The translations under genes and the position numbers were made by a program. Shown here piece by piece: positions 34,075 through 41,345 of a stretch of DNA of 49,992 nucleotides. Numbering within the stretch: position 1 is the first letter of the stretch; the number at the start of each line of letters is the position of its first letter. Source of the DNA: an uncultured Bacteroidales bacterium. Lineage in GTDB: Bacteria; Bacteroidota; Bacteroidia; Bacteroidales; F082. The DNA is taken from positions 1 through 49,992 of the forward strand of contig CAJOIF010000014.1 of assembly GCA_905234765.1 (NCBI GenBank), given 5' to 3'. The notes below the pieces were generated by a model. The model made no database searches and had not been told where the DNA came from. It saw only the letters and a list, made by a program, of their open reading frames with translations.

Positions 34075-35277
34075 ATGAAACGAAAAATCTTTTCTTTTGC
34101 CCTGCTGCTGTTGGTTCTCATGTCACATGTAAACGCCCAAATCTTTAAGATGGACGACAAACCTGCTTTGGTGCTTATTAGCAAGGAGCATTATATATCC
34201 GCCGCCATGCAAATCGATGATTATCTGCCACTTATCCAAGGAAAGCGCGTGGGTTTAGTCGGCAACCAAACCAGCATCATTGGCGAGACTCACTTGGTGG
34301 ACACCTTGCTTTCCTTGGGCATCGACATCAAGAAAATTTACACGCCAGAGCATGGTTTTCGTGGCACTGCCGACGCTGGTGCCAAAGTGAACAGCGGCAA
34401 GGACGAGAAAACAGGAATTCCTATTGTCTCGCTTTACGGAAAAAACAAGAAACCAACTCCTGAAATGCTGCAAGGCATCGATATCATTCTATTTGATTTA
34501 CAGGATGTTGGCGTTCGTTTCTATACTTATATCTCCACTATGAGTTATGTGATGGAAGCCGCTGCTGAAAACAAGATTCCTGTCATCGTCCTCGACCGTC
34601 CCAATCCCAATGGTTTTTATATCGATGGTCCAGTTTTGAAGTCTGAAAACCAGTCGTTTGTGGGAATGCACAAAGTGCCTGTAGTTTACGGCATGACCAT
34701 CGGAGAATACGCCAAGATGGTGAACGGTGAAGGTTGGCTGAAAGGCGGCATCCGTTGCGACCTCACCGTTATACCTATTAATAAATACAATCGAAATGCC
34801 ATTTATGAACTGCCCGTGAAGCCCTCGCCTAACCTGCCCAACTGGGAGTCGGTTTATCTCTATCCTACCCTGTGCTTCTTCGAAGGCAGCATCGTCAGCA
34901 TCGGGCGCGGCACCGAAACGCCGTTCCAAGTCTATGGCCACCCCGAAATGCGCGGCAGCTACACGTTCACGCCGAAAAGCACGAGTGGTGCCTCCAAGCC
35001 TCTTTTGGAAGGCCAACGTTGCCGTGGTGAGAACCTTGTGGAATACGCCCACAGTTATCCGTACAATGGAGACCAACTTCATTTGGAGTGGATTATCGAA
35101 GCCTATCAACAATTGAAAAGCCAGGGCTTTTTCAAGGATTACTTCCGTCTACTGTCAGGTGACAAACAACTGCAGCGCGACATCGAAAACGGAAAAAGCG
35201 CAGATGAAATCCGCGCTTCATGGGAAAAGGACTTGGAGGCTTTCAAAGCTATCCGAGCCAAGTATTTGATGTATTAA
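34075..35277 (+). CDS. namZ: exo-beta-N-acetylmuramidase NamZ (DUF1343)
   Basis: The 400-residue protein has a signal peptide (about 1-21, VNAQ) and the DUF1343/NamZ pattern: GKRVGLVGNQTSIIG, YTPEHGFRGTADAGAKV, FDLQDVGVRFYTYISTM, VLDRPNPNG and the conserved FFEGSIVSIGRGTETPF. NamZ releases MurNAc from the non-reducing end of peptidoglycan fragments. It pairs functionally with NagZ, represented here by the GH3 fusion at 21212-24163. Its stop overlaps that of the convergent gltS gene in TTAA. Length is typical. Confidence 0.92.
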   Translation: MKRKIFSFALLLLVLMSHVNAQIFKMDDKPALVLISKEHYISAAMQIDDYLPLIQGKRVGLVGNQTSIIGETHLVDTLLSLGIDIKKIYTPEHGFRGTADAGAKVNSGKDEKTGIPIVSLYGKNKKPTPEMLQGIDIILFDLQDVGVRFYTYISTMSYVMEAAAENKIPVIVLDRPNPNGFYIDGPVLKSENQSFVGMHKVPVVYGMTIGEYAKMVNGEGWLKGGIRCDLTVIPINKYNRNAIYELPVKPSPNLPNWESVYLYPTLCFFEGSIVSIGRGTETPFQVYGHPEMRGSYTFTPKSTSGASKPLLEGQRCRGENLVEYAHSYPYNGDQLHLEWIIEAYQQLKSQGFFKDYFRLLSGDKQLQRDIENGKSADEIRASWEKDLEAFKAIRAKYLMY

Positions 35278-36692
35278 GATTCCTTTTTCTTCCGCTTGAA
35301 AATCTTCGTCCTTAGCATGAAGATAGTCAAGGCAGCCCAGAAAATAATCAGGATACCCAAAGTAATCCAGGCGGCTTTTAGGCTCTGTGGCGCGAAACCC
35401 ATCAGCAACAGCACGGGGAACCCTAAAACGATAGCAGCCAAAGTCTGTAAAACGAGGTTATTGGCAGCCGGTGTTTCAAACTTCGGGTCGATTTCACGGA
35501 GCAGGATCATGCCATTGCTCGCGGTGCCTGTCAACATGCCAAACATGGAGAAGAAACCCTCGTACTTGTAGTTGGGATACAAATGCTTACTGATGGCCAA
35601 CACATAGAAGAAGGTGACAATGGTACCCAAGATGACGATGATAACGAAAGGCAGCACGAACTCGCCGAACTCCTCGAAATTGATGGCCGCCGTGCCCGCT
35701 ACAATCATAATGTCGAAGCAAAAGCCACTGATACGGTTCAGCATATAGTTGTTGATGTACTCGCGTTTCATCAGTTTCGCCTTCTTAAAACGGTTCAGAA
35801 TCGCCTTGAAGAGAATGCCAAACAGCGTTCCTATCAGGAAGTTGAAGCCCCAAAGCATAGGTTTTAAGGTGTTGGTGCCGAAGTTGCCCAACTCCATATT
35901 TTGAATCCAGTTGGTGAACAGATACACAAGGAAATAGACGAACAATACCATGCAGATTTGCACCGAGAGCTTGTCTATGGACTCGGCATCTGGAATCTCT
36001 CCTTCTCCTTCATAATCCTCCAGTTTATTCACCTGAGCCTCAGCAATTTTCTTTCTAGAAAGAATGCCTTTTCTGCGAAGGATATTCATATAAATCACAC
36101 CTACCACACTGCCCACGATAAAGCCCATTGCAGCGATAGACAAGCCGAAGTCCGCACCTGGAAAATCCACACCCTGCTGAGAGGCCCAGCCCGTGAAAAT
36201 CTTACCGAAATTCAAAGCCTGTCCTGGTCCTTGACCGAAACCCATGGGCAACAGCAGACCCGCTGCATAAAACAATTTCCTGCCGACAAGAAAGAAAATG
36301 ATGGAAACAATCAAGCCGATAATGCCTTGAATGACATAGGTAGAGGCTGTCAGTGCACCCGTCTCAATCACCTTCATCGGCGTGGACTTAGATTCTATCT
36401 TGTTGTTCTTCAATGCTAAAGCAACAAAGCCCAAGCCCAAGGCATGATAAGTCACGATTTCCATCATCGGCTTGTTAATGATTTCTTTGCAACCTGGTAT
36501 TGCCTTGAAAATCAACAATAAGAGACCTCCCAACAAAGCTGAAGGAAGGAGGCTCTTGTTCAAAAATGGGACTTTGGTCCTCAGCACGTTACCCAACAGA
36601 AGGGCCGTTGCCAAAATGCAGAATTGAATCAACCATTGCCAAGCCTCAGGCCGGTCAAAGGTCATTACTTGTAATGAGTCTAAAAGTACCAT
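35274..36692 (-). CDS. sodium/glutamate symporter, GltS-type
   Basis: The 472-residue protein has about twelve hydrophobic helices in two halves separated by a central charged stretch (ILRRKGILSRKKIAEAQVNKLEDYEGEGEIPDAES-like region). The GFGQGPGQALNFG segment in the first half and LTGTASNGMILLREIDP in the second are the re-entrant loops of the GltS/ESS family, with conserved Gly-rich turns. It would take up glutamate or a similar acid with sodium. The ATG at 36692 lies about 44 bases after the expected start of transcription. Confidence 0.85.
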   Translation of the reverse strand: MVLLDSLQVMTFDRPEAWQWLIQFCILATALLLGNVLRTKVPFLNKSLLPSALLGGLLLLIFKAIPGCKEIINKPMMEIVTYHALGLGFVALALKNNKIESKSTPMKVIETGALTASTYVIQGIIGLIVSIIFFLVGRKLFYAAGLLLPMGFGQGPGQALNFGKIFTGWASQQGVDFPGADFGLSIAAMGFIVGSVVGVIYMNILRRKGILSRKKIAEAQVNKLEDYEGEGEIPDAESIDKLSVQICMVLFVYFLVYLFTNWIQNMELGNFGTNTLKPMLWGFNFLIGTLFGILFKAILNRFKKAKLMKREYINNYMLNRISGFCFDIMIVAGTAAINFEEFGEFVLPFVIIVILGTIVTFFYVLAISKHLYPNYKYEGFFSMFGMLTGTASNGMILLREIDPKFETPAANNLVLQTLAAIVLGFPVLLLMGFAPQSLKAAWITLGILIIFWAALTIFMLRTKIFKRKKKES

Positions 36693-36742
36693 ATTATCTT
36701 TATTTAAGTATCATAATGCATAACGATTTTATTAATCTGCCC

Positions 36743-36750
36743 GCAAAGAT
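36743..36750 (-). promoter_or_regulatory. predicted -7 box of the GltS-type gene
   Basis: The minus strand reads TATCTTTG then CGG. A divergent plus-strand box lies at 36755-36762, just 4 bases away. Confidence 0.6.
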
Positions 36751-36754
36751 ACTG

Positions 36755-36762
36755 TATTTTTG
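36755..36762 (+). promoter_or_regulatory. predicted -7 box of the chromate transporter pair (upstream)
   Basis: TATTTTTG then ATT, 32 bases before the ATG at 36795. A second box, TAATTTTG at 36783-36790, lies only 4 bases before the ATG. Confidence 0.5.
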
Positions 36763-36782
36763 ATTCAATGAACAAAAACCTG

Positions 36783-36790
36783 TAATTTTG
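36783..36790 (+). promoter_or_regulatory. second -7 box of the chromate transporter pair, possible leaderless start
   Basis: TAATTTTG then CGC; four bases separate it from the ATG at 36795, the same distance as at yqgE. Confidence 0.45.
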
Positions 36791-36794
36791 CGCC

Positions 36795-37421
36795 ATGAAA
36801 AAACCATTGCAACTGTTCCTGACCTTCTTCAAAATTGGGGCTTTCACCCTCGGTGGCGGCTATGCCATGCTTTCCATGGTGGAGAAGGCTGTCGTCGACC
36901 AGAAAAAATGGATTCCCAACGAAGAGTTTTGGGACATGATTGCTGTGGTTCAGTCACTTCCAGGCGTGTTCGCCGTTAATACCGCCTTGTATGTTGGGCA
37001 TCGTGTGGCGGGCACCAAAGGTGCTTTTGCCGCCATGCTGGGCGCTATCATTCCCTCCATCACCATCATTTTGCTGCTGGCTACCGTCTTTCGCGAATAC
37101 CGCGACCAACCCGTGGTGGAACGCATCTTCAAGGGCATCCGTCCCTGCGTAGTTGCCCTCATCCTCGCCCCTTCGTTGCGCATGATCAAATCGGCCAAGG
37201 TGACTTGGAAGACCGCCATCATCCCCATCGCCACGGTGTTTCTGATTTGGTGGTGCAAGATTTCGCCTGCCTATGTCATCCTTGCCGCCATAGCAGGAAG
37301 CCTGATATACGCGCTTATAATAAATAGACGCGAGACTGCGAGACTACGGGACTGCGAGCCATCCCGAAGTCCCGAAGTCCCGAAGTCCCGAAGTCAAAAC
37401 GGAAAGGAGGTCGATCCATGA
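36795..37421 (+). CDS. chromate transporter, first half-size subunit
   Basis: The 208-residue protein is the first of two half-size ChrA (CHR family) subunits. It starts KPLQLFLTFFKIGAFTLGGG, with the family's FKIGAFTLGGGYAML motif, and has VVQSLPGVFAVNTA (the motif near the first half's PGP segment) and four or more helices. After the last helix (about residue 177) the tail RRETARLRDCEPSRSPEVPK is encoded by 8-bp tandem repeats at 37329-37393. The TGA overlaps the ATG of the second subunit (ATGA). The pair would export chromate or a related oxyanion; the real substrate is unknown. Confidence 0.88.
   Translation: MKKPLQLFLTFFKIGAFTLGGGYAMLSMVEKAVVDQKKWIPNEEFWDMIAVVQSLPGVFAVNTALYVGHRVAGTKGAFAAMLGAIIPSITIILLLATVFREYRDQPVVERIFKGIRPCVVALILAPSLRMIKSAKVTWKTAIIPIATVFLIWWCKISPAYVILAAIAGSLIYALIINRRETARLRDCEPSRSPEVPKSRSQNGKEVDP
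37329..37393 (+). repeat. 8-bp tandem repeat in the chromate transporter gene
   Basis: The stretch is eight 8-bp units: GCGAGACT twice, ACGGGACT, GCGAGCCA+T-like, and four exact copies of CCCGAAGT (37362-37393). The unit length is not a multiple of three, so a change of copy number shifts the reading frame at the C-terminus. Confidence 0.85.
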
Positions 37422-37957
37422 TTTACCTGCAACTGCTTTGGGTTTTCGTGAAAATCGGCGTATTGGGCTTTGGCGGCGGTTATGCCATGCTCTCGCTTAT
37501 CCAACATGAAGTAGTGGGTCATTACGCTTGGATGACTACGACGGAGTTCGCCGACATGGTGGCCATTTCGCAGATGACTCCTGGCCCTATCTCCATCAAC
37601 TTGGCGACTTACGTGGGCTATACTGCGGGAGGCTTGGGTGGTTCGTTGTTGGCTTCCTTTGCATTGTGTTTGCCCTCTATCATTATGGTGTATCTTATTC
37701 TCAAACTCTTTATGAGCAAGCGAAACAATGTTCTGATGACCAACACGTTAAAAGGCTTAAAACCCGCCATAGCCGGACTCATCTTTGCCGCCGGCCTCTC
37801 CATGATGAATCTGCAAAACTTCCCCGACTTCGGTCGCGGACAATATAACATCAGCGTCATCATTTGCATATTGGCGTTCGTGGCCTCCTATTTCTTCAAA
37901 GCCAACCCGATATTGCTGATTGTACTTTCAGGTGTAGTGGGGTTTTTTGCCTATTAA
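37418..37957 (+). CDS. chromate transporter, second half-size subunit
   Basis: The 179-residue protein repeats the ChrA half-transporter pattern: FVKIGVLGFGGGYAMLSLIQ, AISQMTPGPISINLATYVGY (the PGP motif), and further helices to the C-terminus. It is preceded by a strong Shine-Dalgarno AAAGGAGGT (37402-37410), unusual in this phylum, and its ATG overlaps the stop of the first subunit, so both are made together. Its stop overlaps that of the convergent GH3 gene in TTAA. Confidence 0.9.
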   Translation: MIYLQLLWVFVKIGVLGFGGGYAMLSLIQHEVVGHYAWMTTTEFADMVAISQMTPGPISINLATYVGYTAGGLGGSLLASFALCLPSIIMVYLILKLFMSKRNNVLMTNTLKGLKPAIAGLIFAAGLSMMNLQNFPDFGRGQYNISVIICILAFVASYFFKANPILLIVLSGVVGFFAY

Positions 37958-40236
37958 AATGACATTGTTTTGTTTAATGAAGTCTCCGAACTTCCACCTA
38001 CCATAAAAGTGAACTCCCCAGGTTCAACATGCCAACCTTTCTCAACAGAATACACCGACAAGTCTCGTCCTGTAAGATAAAAGTCCACCTGCTGGCTCTC
38101 ACCTTTATTAATATGTATTCTTTGAAACCCTTTCAACAGTTTTAGGGCAGGTGCAACAGAGGCCACTTCGTCGCGGACATAAAGCTGGACGACCTCATCA
38201 CCGTCATAGGGGCCGGTGTTTTTTACGGTGAAATGGACTATAAAACAGCCCGCCCTTTCAGGCACGCTATCAACTTTCAAGTCGCTGTATTCGAACTGGG
38301 TATAACTCAAACCATAGCCGAAGGGGAACAACGGCTTGGCGGATTCCTCCACATAATCACCCGTTTGAGGTTGTGAGTAATAGACGGGAATTTGTCCCAC
38401 CGAACGCGGAATCGAGATAGGCAAACGACCCGCGGGATTGTAGTCGCCCCAAAGGATGTCGGCCAAAGCGGAGCCGCCTTCCATACCTGGGTACCACAGC
38501 GTCAGGAGGGCATTGGATTTTTCGTTTGCCAAATTCATGTCCAAGGGACGGCCTTGGATGTAAACCGTCACGACAGGCTTACCCGTGGCATAAATGCGCT
38601 GCATCAGTTCCTCTTGTTTGCCTAAAAGTTTCAATGTCGAGCGGTCGTAGCCTTCGCCGCAGTCCATGTCGGATATGGACTCATTGACGATGGCGGCACC
38701 CGTTTCCTCGTAACTTGTCTTGAAGTCGCGGGCGGAGGAGCCACCTACCACCAAGACTACTACATCGACAGCCTTGGCAACGCGCACGGCTTCGTCAAGG
38801 TCGGCATCGTTCTCGTCTCGGATGGCACAGCCTTTGGCATAGGTCACCTCTGCCCTGCCCTTCGCTTGGATGCCTTCAAACATGGTCACGATGCAGTCGG
38901 GGTCTTGAGGCGCAGTGTAATCGCCAAGTTGATTGTACATATTATCGGCATTCGGTCCAATGACCGCCACCTTTTTGACTTGTTCGCCAAAAGGCAAAAT
39001 GCCATCGTTTTTCAGCAAAACAGCGGATTCCAAAGCCACCTGCTTGGCGAGTTGTGTGCTTTCTTGCGTGCCCACTTCCGTTTCGGCCAAAGCCTCGTCA
39101 ACGTATGGATTATCAAACAATCCGAGGTCAAATTTCAGTTGCAGCACATGGCGCACGGCACGGTCAATGTCAACTTCGGTGACGAGGCCGCGTTGCAAGG
39201 CTTCTTTCAGGAAACCACCATAGTTGTAACCACCCAAGTCAATATCGATGCCCGCTTTCAAAGCCAAGACAGCGGCTTCGGCAGGGTCGGCGGCCACATG
39301 TTGCGTAGCATAAATGGCATTGACAGCGTTGAGGTCAGAAAAAACCACGCCTCTGAAATTCCAAGAGTTACGTAAGACTTCTTGAAGCAGCCATTGATTG
39401 GCCGAACAGGATACACCGTCAATCGTATTGTAAGAGGTCATCACGGTTTTAGCACCGCCTTCGCAGATGGCTTTTTCAAAAGATGGCAGATAGTCCGTCA
39501 TCAAACGATTCTGCCCGACTTCCGCTGTGGCAGCATTATGTCCGCCTTGCGGGATGCCGTAGGCGGCCAAATGCTTTAAGGTGGCACTGACGTGTTTCTG
39601 CATCCCCTTGACTACCGCAGCACCTAGAACACCAGCGAGATACGGGTCCTCACCCATCGTTTCTTCCACGCGAGACCAGCGCGGGTCGCGGGCGATATCA
39701 AGGACAGGACCATAGCCCACTTGTGCGCCTTGCAGACGCACCTCACGTCCCATCACTTCGCCCATCTGTTCAAGCAAGGCAGGATTCCATGTGGAAGCTT
39801 GTCCAATTCCAGTCGGGAAGACGGTCGTCCCCACGGCCATGTGACCATGTGGCGTTTCCTCGCAAAACAGCAAAGGAATACCAAGGCGCGTGTTTTCCAC
39901 CGCGTGGCGTTGCATCATATTCAACAACCTCGCCGATTCGCGGGGATGCAGACCTGTCTCCACCGTTTTCCTTGACCAGGGGTCAGCACGCAGCACCGCC
40001 CAGCAGGAACCGATCGGCAATGTGTCCATCATGCTGAGGAAATCGTCAGCCAGCCATAGGGAATCGCCGTCCTTACCGTAGAAGTTGAAGCCTATGGGAC
40101 AAGTGAGCTGGCCGCATTTTTCTTCGAGGGTCATCTGGGATAAAAGGAGGTCGATATTGTCTTGCTTTGGGGTACAGGAAACTACAGAAAAAAGCACTCC
40201 TGCAAAAAAGATAACCCTTACGCCCTTTACCGTCAT
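37954..40236 (-). CDS. GH3 beta-glucosidase lipoprotein (BglX-like)
   Basis: The 760-residue form starts at the ATG at 40236 (MTVKGVRVIFFAGVL) and has a lipobox VVSC (Cys21), so it is likely a lipoprotein. It has the GH3 N-terminal (alpha/beta) domain with PLLFCEETPHGH, KHLAAYG, and the nucleophile Asp301 in VVFSDLNAV, then the GH3 C-terminal domain and a fibronectin-like domain at the end (SVYSVEKGWHVEPGEFTFMV). It would cleave beta-glucosides or related sugars. The frame extends to 40341, but that part (HVIAGLTRNLLRS) is translated from a palindromic repeat. Its start ATG is in the edge of that repeat. Confidence 0.9.
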   Translation of the reverse strand: MTVKGVRVIFFAGVLFSVVSCTPKQDNIDLLLSQMTLEEKCGQLTCPIGFNFYGKDGDSLWLADDFLSMMDTLPIGSCWAVLRADPWSRKTVETGLHPRESARLLNMMQRHAVENTRLGIPLLFCEETPHGHMAVGTTVFPTGIGQASTWNPALLEQMGEVMGREVRLQGAQVGYGPVLDIARDPRWSRVEETMGEDPYLAGVLGAAVVKGMQKHVSATLKHLAAYGIPQGGHNAATAEVGQNRLMTDYLPSFEKAICEGGAKTVMTSYNTIDGVSCSANQWLLQEVLRNSWNFRGVVFSDLNAVNAIYATQHVAADPAEAAVLALKAGIDIDLGGYNYGGFLKEALQRGLVTEVDIDRAVRHVLQLKFDLGLFDNPYVDEALAETEVGTQESTQLAKQVALESAVLLKNDGILPFGEQVKKVAVIGPNADNMYNQLGDYTAPQDPDCIVTMFEGIQAKGRAEVTYAKGCAIRDENDADLDEAVRVAKAVDVVVLVVGGSSARDFKTSYEETGAAIVNESISDMDCGEGYDRSTLKLLGKQEELMQRIYATGKPVVTVYIQGRPLDMNLANEKSNALLTLWYPGMEGGSALADILWGDYNPAGRLPISIPRSVGQIPVYYSQPQTGDYVEESAKPLFPFGYGLSYTQFEYSDLKVDSVPERAGCFIVHFTVKNTGPYDGDEVVQLYVRDEVASVAPALKLLKGFQRIHINKGESQQVDFYLTGRDLSVYSVEKGWHVEPGEFTFMVGGSSETSLNKTMSF

Positions 40237-40318
40237 GGCGGACAAGGATCCGCCATCTCCCAAGCGAACAAAGGAGCCTATACTGCGTAGGAGATTGCGG
40301 GTCAAGCCCGCAATGACG
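40231..40318. repeat. palindromic repeat (CGTCATTGCGG type) covering the GH3 start
   Basis: Terminal arms CGTCATGGCGG (40231-40241) and CCGCAATGACG (40308-40318) are inverted copies matching at 10 of 11 positions. Internal palindromes GCGGACAAGGATCCGC and GCGGGTCAAGCCCGC lie at each end. The arms share CGTCATTGCG with the 6181-6295 element. The minus-strand ATG at 40236 lies within the left arm. Confidence 0.8.
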
Positions 40319-40357
40319 TGGGGTTGGAATGAACGCGCCATAGTGAAAAACCTTGGA

Positions 40358-41257
40358 CTAAACCAAATGTGAAATCAATTCCTCGCGGTCGCCGGGGAGC
40401 ATATCAATGACAGGGATCTCCACCATCGTGTAGCAGCCTGGTTGCAGGCGCATTGTGGCGCGAGCCACATTGACCAGCACCTGTCCCGTCAAGGCGGGGT
40501 TGTTGATGCTCATGTTGAACTCCATGCGCTGGTTTTGGGTCTTGCCCGAAACGCCTTTGCGCACAAGGTTCACGCCGTGGCCCATGTCGCGCACCGCATC
40601 GACGCTATCCACTGCATACACATGGGTTTCGTCGTGGGCGAAATATGGGTCAGCCTTGATTTCGGCGGTCACTTGTTCGAGCGTGGCACCGTCTTCAAGT
40701 TCAACATAGACCATACGGCGGTGAATACCTTCACCCAAAGGGATGGTCACTGAAAGGGCGTTCTTCACGCCTTTCTTGGAGCGCACACAGACGCTGTGAC
40801 CCATCGACATTCCAGGACCGAAGTTGGTGTATGACAATCCTTTAGGTGCAAGGCTCTGCATCAAGGTGCGGACGATGGAGTCCGAACCTGGATCCCAGCC
40901 GGCGGCGATGACACTTACCGTCTTTGTTTCCTTATTAATAGGCATCAGTTCACGGCGGTAATCCACGATGGAAGTGTGTATGTCGAAGGAATCCACGGTA
41001 TTAATGCGCAAGGGCAGAATTTGTTTGGCGTAATCAGGGCAACTGCGTGTAGGGCAGGCCAAAATCGCCACATCCACATTTTTCAGTTCCTTAATATCCT
41101 TAACCACCTCGTATTGAGATAGTTCAATCGGCTTATTTTCGGCACCATTGCGGCGGACAACGCCTGCCACTTCGAAATCGGGGGCGGCTTCTAGGGCTTC
41201 CAACGCAAAGCGGCCCACATTGCCGTAACCTACTACGGCGGCTCTAATTTTCTTCAT
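40358..41257 (-). CDS. ddh: meso-diaminopimelate D-dehydrogenase
   Basis: The 299-residue protein reversibly makes meso-diaminopimelate from tetrahydrodipicolinate, ammonia and NADPH in one step. It has the Rossmann motif VVGYGNVGRFALEAL, the CPTRSCPD and DSFDIH segments, and the substrate-binding AAGWDPGSDSIVR and GPGMSMGHSV segments typical of Ddh. A typical length of about 300 supports this. A -7 box lies 20 bases upstream of its ATG. It supplies the cell-wall diamino acid used with the MurD2/MurL products. Confidence 0.95.
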   Translation of the reverse strand: MKKIRAAVVGYGNVGRFALEALEAAPDFEVAGVVRRNGAENKPIELSQYEVVKDIKELKNVDVAILACPTRSCPDYAKQILPLRINTVDSFDIHTSIVDYRRELMPINKETKTVSVIAAGWDPGSDSIVRTLMQSLAPKGLSYTNFGPGMSMGHSVCVRSKKGVKNALSVTIPLGEGIHRRMVYVELEDGATLEQVTAEIKADPYFAHDETHVYAVDSVDAVRDMGHGVNLVRKGVSGKTQNQRMEFNMSINNPALTGQVLVNVARATMRLQPGCYTMVEIPVIDMLPGDREELISHLV

Positions 41258-41276
41258 TTTTTATAGAATTAAAGGG

Positions 41277-41284
41277 CAAAAGTA
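41277..41284 (-). promoter_or_regulatory. predicted -7 box of ddh
   Basis: The minus strand reads TACTTTTG then CCC; transcription would begin near 41270, 13 bases before the ATG at 41257. Confidence 0.5.
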
Positions 41285-41316
41285 GAAAAAAACGAAAAAA
41301 ACACGGCAGTTTTTTT

Positions 41317-41324
41317 TATTTTTG
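41317..41324 (+). promoter_or_regulatory. predicted -7 box of the first C25 peptidase
   Basis: TATTTTTG then CGG, 21 bases before the ATG at 41346. Confidence 0.65.
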
Positions 41325-41345
41325 CGGCCAAAATAATTCACCACG

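Noticed and set aside
37329..37393. Possible CRISPR-like or phage attachment array
   Set aside because: The units are 8 bp in direct tandem without spacers, inside a coding region; no cas genes or integrase nearby.
40237..40341. N-terminal 35 residues of the longer GH3 frame
   Set aside because: It is the translation of a palindromic non-coding repeat (VIAGLTRNLL) and would put the lipobox away from the N-terminus.
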